Source: Campylobacteraceae bacterium
GTDB lineage: Bacteria > Campylobacterota > Campylobacteria > Campylobacterales > Sulfurovaceae
NCBI GenBank assembly: GCA_027081355.1
Contig: JALWKP010000100.1
Span: forward strand, 1 to 64,000
DNA: 64,000 nt
Direction of reading: 5' to 3'
Both the position numbers and the translations under genes were made by a program. A model generated the notes under the pieces. The model searched no databases and had not been told where the DNA came from. It saw only the letters and a program-made list of their open reading frames with translations. This document shows positions 54,274-60,319 of this stretch, one piece after another. The first letter of the stretch is position 1; each line of letters opens with the position of its first letter.

Positions 54274-54360
54274 GATAAATCCTGTATTTAAATTTACTAT
54301 CAAAATTATTATATACTAATATTAATTAATAAAAAGAGTAATATGGGAGTAAAAATGAAA

Positions 54361-54390
54361 AAGGAGCGACTTTATTTATCGTCGCTACCT
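54361..54390 (-). terminator. Terminator of the ppa transcript
   Basis: On the minus strand AGCGAC-loop-GTCGCT followed by CCTTTTT forms a hairpin that overlaps the stop codon of the small lipoprotein gene. Confidence 0.7.
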
Positions 54391-54551
54391 CCGGTTACAG
54401 TATTTACAACTGCACCGCCTGCAGAGCCGGCAACATCTAAAGTGGTCGAAGCGGTTTGACCGACTAGTTTAATTGGAGCAGTTACAATTTGTGTGCAGCC
54501 GCTAAGCATAATTAGCGTAAATATGGCAGATATTACTATTTTCAAAATCAC
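54372..54551 (-). CDS. Small lipoprotein downstream of ppa
   Basis: A 59-codon gene starts with GTG inside the ppa stop (GTGA overlap). A TTG 6 nt later has better spacing from AAGG and is the alternative start. The product has signal sequence IVISAIFTLIMLSGC with lipobox LSGC, then a short Thr/Val/Gly-rich mature part of about 40 residues ending GGSDDK. The Gly-Ala rich stretch (VAGSAGGAVVNTVTGG) recalls small Gly-zipper lipoproteins. A terminator overlaps its end, which supports it being the last gene of the ppa operon. Confidence 0.72.
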   Translation of the reverse strand: MILKIVISAIFTLIMLSGCTQIVTAPIKLVGQTASTTLDVAGSAGGAVVNTVTGGSDDK

Positions 54552-55069
54552 GCCTTATAGTTTGCTATTGCTTTTTCTAAAATTTCTGCCGCTTCTTTTT
54601 TGCCTTTGAAACCTGTAACCTTAACCCATTTATTCGGCTCTAAAATTTTGTAAGTTTCAAAGAAATTTTTAATTTTGTTAAGCGTATGCTCTGGTAAATC
54701 GGTAATTTCTTTAATTTCTTTAAAAGTAGGATCTATTTTTTCGTGAGGAACCGCAAGAAGTTTTTCATCTATTCCGTTTTCGTCTTCCATTAAAAGCACA
54801 CCGATTAATCTGCATTTAATAAAGCTGCCTGGAACTAACGGATATTCGCCTAAAACCAAAACATCCGCAGGATCGCCATCATCAGATAGGGTATTTGCTA
54901 CAAAGCCGTAATTTGCAGGGTAAAACATTGCAGAAAACATTACTCTATCCACTTCGATAGCACCGCTGTCTTTATCTAATTCGTATTTGATATTAGAACC
55001 GTAAGGAACTTCGATTATCGCTTTTACTTCATCAGGGCATTTACCCGGACCTATTTTATTAATATCCAT
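54548..55069 (-). CDS. ppa: Inorganic pyrophosphatase
   Basis: A family I soluble pyrophosphatase, 173 aa, which hydrolyses PPi made by biosynthetic reactions. Active-site residues are seen in VIEVPYGSNIKYELDKDSGAIEVDRVM and the metal-binding DDGDPADVLVLGE (about residue 65), with the Lys in EIKEITDLPEHTLNKIKNFFETYKILEPNKW. It leads a short operon with the small lipoprotein gene. Confidence 0.96.
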   Translation of the reverse strand: MDINKIGPGKCPDEVKAIIEVPYGSNIKYELDKDSGAIEVDRVMFSAMFYPANYGFVANTLSDDGDPADVLVLGEYPLVPGSFIKCRLIGVLLMEDENGIDEKLLAVPHEKIDPTFKEIKEITDLPEHTLNKIKNFFETYKILEPNKWVKVTGFKGKKEAAEILEKAIANYKA

Positions 55070-55237
55070 ATTGTTTCTCCATTAAAATTTTAGCCATAAT
55101 TATACTCAGTAGAGTTTAAAGCTTGTTTATCTTTCTTTTAATACCAATAAATGGATATATTTAAATATTAGAAAAGCTAAAGAATCTTTAAAAAAATTTT
55201 GATAAAATTCCCTTTTAAAAATGTAAAAAGGTTTATT

Positions 55238-55576
55238 ATGAGTATTAAAGCAAATGTTGAAAATATTTTAATTCAATTAAACTATCCTGTTAATGATGCT
55301 ACGACAAAACAGTTAGAAAACATTGCAAACAACACTAACGGTTTTTTTGATTTTGCTAAGCATTTATTTTCTTTAAATGATGATTTAAAAGCAGTTAATG
55401 CTGTTGTTGCAATGTCTAATTCTAAAGATTATTTAAAATTAAAAAGTAATTCTAAGTTAGATTCTGAAATTGAAAAATTTGAAGAGACAATAAATTCTTG
55501 GGCACACAAATATAAAGCCAAATTACAAAAAGTAGAAAATAAAAATACTTATTACATTATTGGCAAAAACTCTTAA
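55238..55576 (+). CDS. Uncharacterised protein coupled to the UvrD-type helicase gene
   Basis: A 112-aa protein with no signal or membrane segment. The first 55 residues look helical (MSIKANVENILIQLNYPVNDATTKQLENIANNT), and the rest is Lys- and Ser-rich with a helical mid-part. I do not recognise a family. Its stop overlaps the start of the helicase gene (TAATG), so the two are translated together; a role as accessory to the helicase is possible but not shown. ATG 55238 matches the ribosome-binding site better than the open upstream frame. Confidence 0.7.
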   Translation: MSIKANVENILIQLNYPVNDATTKQLENIANNTNGFFDFAKHLFSLNDDLKAVNAVVAMSNSKDYLKLKSNSKLDSEIEKFEETINSWAHKYKAKLQKVENKNTYYIIGKNS

Positions 55577-57618
55577 TGCCTCTTAGCCGGCTTAATAAAC
55601 AGCAGCTTGAGGCTGCTACTGCAGATTTTGGTAAAAATTTAATTATTGCAAGTGCTGGAACGGGTAAGACTTCGACAATAGTCGGGAGGATTGCATATCT
55701 TTTAAAGAATGGCACAGAACCGAATAAAATTTTGCTGCTTACCTTTACAAATAAAGCTGCTGCTGAAATGACAGCAAGGCTTAAACGTTATTTTGATTCT
55801 TCTGTTATTGATAAAATAGAAGCCGGGACTTTTCATGCTGTTTCTTACCGCTGGCTTAAAGCTCGTAACCCAAAGCTTACTTTAAAACAGCCGGGTGAAT
55901 TAAAAACACTTTTTAGAACTGTTTACGAAAAAAGGGCATTCCACCGTTTAAATTTAGGATTAAAACCTTTTTCTGCAACTTATCTTTACGAATTGTATTC
56001 ACTGTATCAAAACTCTTGTCTTGATAGTTTTAGCAGCTGGATGCAGGAAAAATATGAAGAACATAAACCATTATTAGATATTTACCAAGATATTATCGAT
56101 GAGTTTGAACAGACAAAAGAAGAATACGGTTTTGCATCGTTTAACGATTTACTAATTTTGGCAATAAAAAGCATAAAAGAAAAGCCTATTATTTTTGATG
56201 AAGTTTTAGTAGATGAGTATCAGGATACAAATACGCTGCAAGAAGCTTTAATAAATACGCTTAACCCTAAGTCTCTTTTTTGTGTAGGAGATTATGACCA
56301 GAGTATATATGCATTTAACGGTGCTAATATAGAAAATATTTCAACTTTTGCAGAGAGATACAGAGGCGCAAAAGTTTACTCTTTATCTGTAAATTACCGC
56401 TCTAGCGAAGCGATTTTAAATTTGGCAAACAGGGTAATTAGCAAGAATGAAAGAATTTACCCAAAAGAGTTAAAAGTGGGCAGGGTAGGGGAGTCCATAC
56501 CTCCGAAGCTTTTAATTTACGATACTCTTTTTGAACAATATCAATCGATTGCCAAACTTATAAAATCTAGCGATACATCTTATGAAGATATAGCTATTAT
56601 TTTTAGAAATAATTCAAGTGCAGACGGGCTTGAAGCAAGCCTTAGAGAGTTGAATATCCCCTGCAAAAGAAAAGGGGGCACAAGCTTTTTTGATGCGAAA
56701 GAGATAAGGTTCATTTTGGACATTGTTTCTATTGTCACCAACCCAAAAGATTTAATGGCGTTTATCAGCGTTTTTGAATATGCAAGGAATGTCGGCGCTT
56801 CTTTGGCAAAAGATATATTTACATCGCTTAACCATTTTGGCGAGGGGTGTTTAATAAAAGGAATTTTAAAGCCAACAGTTATGGAATTGCCTAAATTAAA
56901 AAGAGTAAATAACAGGCAGCTTGGGCTTTTTGATGACAGTGAGGAGATTGGATTAGCTTCCAGGTTCGCATTTATGGGTTTTAGCAAAGAGATTTTAACC
57001 CATCCTATAATTAAAATTTCAAAAATCGAAAAAGAGGCGCTGCAGTTTTTTGAAAATTTTTACAAATTAATAAAAGAGATAAATCCAAACAGCAGTTCTT
57101 ATGTTATTGTAAATAAAATAATCACATCTAAACTTTATGAATATATAGTAGATTTGCTTTCTTCTCAAAGAGCTAAATTAAAAACCGGCGAAATCGATTT
57201 AAATAAAAAAGAAGAGTCGAAAAAAAGAATTATGCATAAAGCAAGACTATTGCTTGAACTTTCTAAACCGTATAGGGAGCTTAGCAGATTTTTAAATGCT
57301 ATGATTTTAGGCGGCGGAGAACTTAGTGAAGGGGAGGGGGTTAATCTGCTCACAGTGCATGCTTCTAAAGGATTGGAGTTTAAAGATGTATATATTGTTG
57401 ATTTGGCCGATAATCGCTTTCCTAACCGTAAATTAATGAGTAAAAACGGCGGAATAGACGAAGAGAGAAGACTTTTCTATGTAGCCGTAACAAGAGCCCA
57501 AAGCAGACTTTATCTCTCTTTTGCTAAATATGATAAAATTAGAAAAGCAGAGTATCAACCGTCTCAATTTTTATTTGAAGCAGGGCTGTTAAGGAAGAAA
57601 GAAGAGATTAGAGATTAG
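55576..57618 (+). CDS. UvrD/Rep-type superfamily 1 DNA helicase
   Basis: A 680-aa SF1A 3'-5' helicase. Motif Q/I: LNKQQLEAA, ASAGTGKTSTIVGRI (about residue 28). Ia: LLLTFTNKAAAEMTARL. II: LVDEYQDTNTLQ (about 213). III: GDYDQSIYAFNGA. IV: LSVNYRSS. V/VI: LLTVHASKGLEFKDVYIVDL and DEERRLFYVAVTRAQSRLYLS. It acts in repair or restart of replication. The last codons (Ile-Arg-Asp-stop) are read from a 20-copy 7-bp array, so length at the C-terminus may vary between strains. Confidence 0.93.
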   Translation: MPLSRLNKQQLEAATADFGKNLIIASAGTGKTSTIVGRIAYLLKNGTEPNKILLLTFTNKAAAEMTARLKRYFDSSVIDKIEAGTFHAVSYRWLKARNPKLTLKQPGELKTLFRTVYEKRAFHRLNLGLKPFSATYLYELYSLYQNSCLDSFSSWMQEKYEEHKPLLDIYQDIIDEFEQTKEEYGFASFNDLLILAIKSIKEKPIIFDEVLVDEYQDTNTLQEALINTLNPKSLFCVGDYDQSIYAFNGANIENISTFAERYRGAKVYSLSVNYRSSEAILNLANRVISKNERIYPKELKVGRVGESIPPKLLIYDTLFEQYQSIAKLIKSSDTSYEDIAIIFRNNSSADGLEASLRELNIPCKRKGGTSFFDAKEIRFILDIVSIVTNPKDLMAFISVFEYARNVGASLAKDIFTSLNHFGEGCLIKGILKPTVMELPKLKRVNNRQLGLFDDSEEIGLASRFAFMGFSKEILTHPIIKISKIEKEALQFFENFYKLIKEINPNSSSYVIVNKIITSKLYEYIVDLLSSQRAKLKTGEIDLNKKEESKKRIMHKARLLLELSKPYRELSRFLNAMILGGGELSEGEGVNLLTVHASKGLEFKDVYIVDLADNRFPNRKLMSKNGGIDEERRLFYVAVTRAQSRLYLSFAKYDKIRKAEYQPSQFLFEAGLLRKKEEIRD

Positions 57619-57742
57619 AGATTAGAGATTAGAGATTAGAGATTAGAGATTAGAGATTAGAGATTAGAGATTAGAGATTAGAGATTAGAGATTAGAGATT
57701 AGAGATTAGAGATTAGAGATTAGAGATTAGAGATTAGAGATT
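57603..57742. repeat. Perfect 20-copy heptamer array AGAGATT
   Basis: Twenty uninterrupted copies of AGAGATT (140 bp) begin inside the last codons of the helicase gene and provide its stop (TAG at 57616-57618). Every third unit repeats the same reading frame, so TAG falls in all three frames. Confidence 0.98.
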
Positions 57743-57786
57743 GTTGTGCAAATTGGCTCTAAGCCCTTGGCTTTCTGCTCTAAGCT

Positions 57787-57812
57787 TTTAATATTGTTCA
57801 TTTTGAACAATA
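57787..57812. terminator. Palindromic terminator between uvrD-like and tetR genes
   Basis: AATATTGTTCA and TGAACAATATT form an 11-bp stem with a tiny loop between convergent genes. The half-site TTGTTCA also resembles the TetR operator half-site, so this could be a fifth binding site. Confidence 0.65.
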
Positions 57813-58442
57813 TTAAAATAAGCTATTGTTTTTCTCTTTTATTTTTATTTTGTCCCAAAAGAAGTCGGTGTGTTTTTCAAATAGTGTTGCTGCTGCTGCC
57901 GTGGATTTGTTATCTGCTTTTAGTCTCACAATTTGCAGTTGGTAAAAAAACAGCGGAGCAAAAAACTCATTAGCTAAAAGCAGAGGGTCTGTTGCTTCTA
58001 TCATTTCATCCTGCATCATTAAAAAGAATACTATCGATAATTTTTTTACATTTTTTTGGTAAAACTCTTCGTTGTAAAAAACCCTTAAACGCTCATTATT
58101 AAACAGCTCTTGCATCATAAAGCGAAACAGGGTGTCTGTTTCGGTATTGTAACTAATAAGTTTAAACATATTAGAGATATGTTTTAAAAGGGCTTTGCCT
58201 TTTTTATAAAGCTCTTTAGGCTCTTTATTTTCAAAAAGATTAATAAGATGACTAGATGCTAAATTTTCAATAACTTCATCCAAAATAGCTTCTTTATTTT
58301 TAAAATGGTTATATATCGCACTCTGCTGAATGCCTACCTGTTTGCCTATCTCCCGCATAGTAGTCGCTTTATAACCTTTTTGAGCAAAAAGTTGTAATGC
58401 AGCAGAATAAATTTTTTCTTTGGTTCCGTTTGGTTTTTTCAA
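57813..58442 (-). CDS. TetR-family transcriptional regulator
   Basis: A 209-aa TetR/AcrR-type repressor. The N-terminal helix-turn-helix is KEKIYSAALQLFAQKGYKATTMREIGKQVGIQQSAIYNHFKNKEAILDEV (about 8-57); the rest is a helical ligand-binding and dimerisation domain with no assignable ligand. TTG 58442 is the start because AGGAG lies 6 nt ahead and the family N-terminus begins there. Its promoter spacer carries the operator-like palindrome GAACAATTGTTC, so it is almost certainly self-repressed. No divergent target gene is found. Confidence 0.9.
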   Translation of the reverse strand: MKKPNGTKEKIYSAALQLFAQKGYKATTMREIGKQVGIQQSAIYNHFKNKEAILDEVIENLASSHLINLFENKEPKELYKKGKALLKHISNMFKLISYNTETDTLFRFMMQELFNNERLRVFYNEEFYQKNVKKLSIVFFLMMQDEMIEATDPLLLANEFFAPLFFYQLQIVRLKADNKSTAAAATLFEKHTDFFWDKIKIKEKNNSLF

Positions 58443-58485
58443 AAAATACTCCTCGAATAAATATAGAGAAAGAAAATAAGACGTA

Positions 58486-58514
58486 ATTATACAGAACAAT
58501 TGTTCATTTGTCAA
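58486..58514 (-). promoter_or_regulatory. tetR promoter with operator in the spacer
   Basis: On the minus strand, TTGACA (58514-58509) and TATAAT (58491-58486) are both consensus and separated by exactly 17 bp. The perfect palindrome GAACAATTGTTC (58494-58505) fills the spacer, so repressor binding would block polymerase. Confidence 0.9.
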
Positions 58515-58623
58515 GAGAAAATCAAGTATTCAATAAGAACAACCGTTCATACTAAGAGAGTTGATATATGAACAGCTGTTCTTTTAAATAAAGGGTTTAT
58601 TTTTTTATTATGAACAAATGTTC
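58494..58623. promoter_or_regulatory. Array of four TetR-type operators
   Basis: Four 12-bp palindromes: GAACAATTGTTC (58494-58505), GAACAACCGTTC (58537-58548), GAACAGCTGTTC (58570-58581), GAACAAATGTTC (58612-58623). Two are perfect and two nearly so. Centre spacings of 43, 33 and 42 bp are close to whole helical turns (about 4, 3 and 4). Confidence 0.85.
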
Positions 58624-58763
58624 TTATTTCTTTTTATATGAATTGTTACAGTTGTTTATTGTATAAAAATAAAAATTTTAAAGTTAAATTATTTTTTTGT
58701 TAATAATACGGGAAGAGGTTAAACATAAAGACTGCTGTCATATAATTTCCTTAAAAACTGGAC

Positions 58764-59060
58764 TGCGCAAAAACTTGGAATTTCCTGGAGGCGAGACTTT
58801 AGTCTCGCAAGAATATTACAAATAAATGGCAACAACAAGATAAGGCTAAAGTTTTAAACTTAAAACGTTGCAGGGCAGGGTAAATGCCATTAAATTAAGA
58901 ATTATATATCTCTATAAAGACAACCACCTCGGTCATTCCCGCGAAAGCGAGACTGTTCAAAAACTTGTAAAACAATGAAAAAGAGACTTTCTCACAGAGA
59001 GTGCAAGAGTAATAAGCGAGACTAAAGTCTCGCCTCCAGGAAATTCCAAGTTTTTGCGCA
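58764..59060. mobile_element. MITE-like element with 45-bp perfect inverted repeats
   Basis: The arms 58764-58808 and 59016-59060 are exact reverse complements over 45 bp. Each ends inward in a smaller palindrome GCGAGACT-TT-AGTCTCGC and begins outward in TGCGCAAAAACTTGG. The 207-bp interior has no gene, but carries an extra partial end (GACTGTTCAAAAACTTG near 58951) and AAATGGCAACAACAAG, which is shared with the next element. This fits a non-autonomous, folded-back transposable element; no transposase is in the window. Confidence 0.75.
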
Positions 59061-59106
59061 CTCTCAAGCGGTAATTAGTCAAAAAACGGTATTGCGGAGC
59101 AGCGTA

Positions 59107-59217
59107 AGAGGCTGTGAAAAAACTTAGGATTTCTTGAAAGTGAGACTTTTAAATGGCAACAAAAGGATGAGGCTAGAGCCTCATTTTCGTTGATTTCTAG
59201 GTTTTTTCACAGTCTCT
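59107..59217. mobile_element. Second, shorter palindromic element of the same family
   Basis: Left end AGAGGCTGTGAAAAAACTTAG and right end GTTTTTTCACAGTCTCT are imperfect inverted repeats. The inside has AAATGGCAACAAAAGGATGAG, homologous to the inside of the 58764 element, and a GAGGCT-AGAGCCTC hairpin. It is 46 bp beyond the first element. Confidence 0.7.
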
Positions 59218-59377
59218 AAGTCCATTCTTATTATTCAATACCTGGCAGACTCCTATTAGTTTTTATTTGATTAACATAATATATATTATCTAAAATAAAT
59301 TTTAGCAATTTTCCCCTATTTAATATGGTCATAAATGGACAAAGATAATTTTAATTAAAATTTAAGTTAGAATAGTT

Positions 59378-59383
59378 TATAAT
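59378..59383 (+). promoter_or_regulatory. -10 box for the CI-like repressor gene
   Basis: GTTTATAATGAACC contains TATAAT 27 bp ahead of the ATG, followed by AAGGAGGG as a strong ribosome-binding site. Confidence 0.5.
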
Positions 59384-59409
59384 GAACCATAGTAAAAAGG
59401 AGGGTTTTT

Positions 59410-59910
59410 ATGTATAATGCTAAAGAGTTGTTGTCCAGAATGAAAGATGTTGCTTCTGTTAATTCAAATTCGGCTTTGGCAAAACTTTTGAATGTCAGTT
59501 ATAATACGTTAAATACTTGGTTAAAACGTAACAAATTGCCGCAAGAAGTTATTTTAGGTTTTTCAAATAGATACAATTGTTCTTTAGATTACTTAATTAA
59601 AGGAGACAAAAATAATAATTCTTTTAAAAATGAAAATATAAGCGCAGAAGTTGATGAACTGCCCTACTTTGGAACTTTTGAATCTTTAAATTTAAATTAT
59701 GGTTCAAACGTAAAAATTGATACTGCTAATATCTATTCTGGCGGATTTTATCTTTTAAAAAAGAACGATATATATTTTGTGGCTCAAGCATTAATTAATC
59801 CTTTTTCTGAAAAAGTAAAATTAACTGATGGTGCTTTAATTGATAAAATTATAACAATGCAAGAATTTTTAAATATAAAAATCGGGCTTATTTTAAAGGC
59901 TGTGCGATAA
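59410..59910 (+). CDS. CI-type helix-turn-helix repressor-like protein
   Basis: Residues 1-65 form a phage CI-type helix-turn-helix (AKELLSRMKDVASVNSNSALAKLLNVSYNTLNTWLKRNKLP, then VILGFSNRYNCSLDYLIKGD). After a polar linker, a C-terminal part of about 85 residues has the size of a LexA/S24 domain, but I see no clear Ser-Lys protease pair, so it is probably not self-cleaving. There are no other phage genes nearby. It is likely a domesticated repressor or a relic of a lost element. AAGGAGGG gives a strong start. Confidence 0.82.
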   Translation: MYNAKELLSRMKDVASVNSNSALAKLLNVSYNTLNTWLKRNKLPQEVILGFSNRYNCSLDYLIKGDKNNNSFKNENISAEVDELPYFGTFESLNLNYGSNVKIDTANIYSGGFYLLKKNDIYFVAQALINPFSEKVKLTDGALIDKIITMQEFLNIKIGLILKAVR

Positions 59911-59958
59911 ATATCTGTTTTTTGTTGGATATTGATTTTAGCTAAAAGTTTATTTTTT

Positions 59959-60164
59959 TATAATAGAACCCTCTGAAAAACCATGAATTTCACTCAAGAC
60001 AGTTATAATTTTTCGCTTCGCGAACGCAAAAAAATTTTATTAAAAAGAGCAAACGCAAGCGCCCCTTCGGGGTTAAGTGCTCTTTTTTAGCCTTATGGAT
60101 AACATAAAATTTTTTGCTAAAATTATAAAGCTTTCGTTTAATTTATAGTTTTTCAGAGGGGTTC
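59959..60164 (+). ncRNA. Candidate structured RNA of about 195 nt (6S-like shape)
   Basis: TATAAT (59959-59964) lies just ahead of a 199-nt imperfect palindrome (59966-60164). The outer ends GAACCCTCTGAAAAAC and GTTTTTCAGAGGGGTTC pair, a second paired block (GTTATAATTTTT with AAAATTATAAAG) lies inside, and a GC-rich tip has a CCCCTTCGGGG loop inside AAAGAGCA/TGCTCTTT (60044-60088). One long rod with an open middle and about 190 nt is the shape of 6S RNA, and the gap has no gene. Against this, the tip with its T run could be a bidirectional terminator, and the whole could be a MITE-like repeat. Confidence 0.4.
60044..60088. terminator. Strong hairpin with T run (bidirectional terminator-like)
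   Basis: AAAGAGCA and TGCTCTTTTTT with an inner CCCC-TTC-GGGG hairpin look like an intrinsic terminator on the plus strand, and the A run before it gives the same on the minus strand. Confidence 0.6.
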
Positions 60165-60319
60165 AATATATTAATCCGATTTAAAAATCTTACCCGTTTT
60201 TTAAGTTTTTGTGAATATGTTATTCCATTGAACTTAGGTTATTATAAAAACCACCCTGCTCTTTTACTGCTTTAATATTAAAATTATGTTATAGTTATAG
60301 AAAAATAAGTATATAAAAA

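Larger units (their letters stand above)
58624..59409. other. Gene-free, repeat-scarred region
   Basis: Nearly 800 bp without a believable gene on either strand lie next to the divergent side of the tetR operators, where a regulated gene would be expected. The stretch is taken up by two palindromic elements (58764-59060 and 59107-59217), a GTCATTCCCGCGAAAGCG fragment near 58932, and AT-rich sequence up to the promoter of the CI-like gene. Confidence 0.75.

Noticed and set aside
59410-60164. Prophage or integrative element around the CI-like gene
   Set aside because: No integrase, structural gene or attachment repeats were seen; the only mobile features are small non-coding palindromes.
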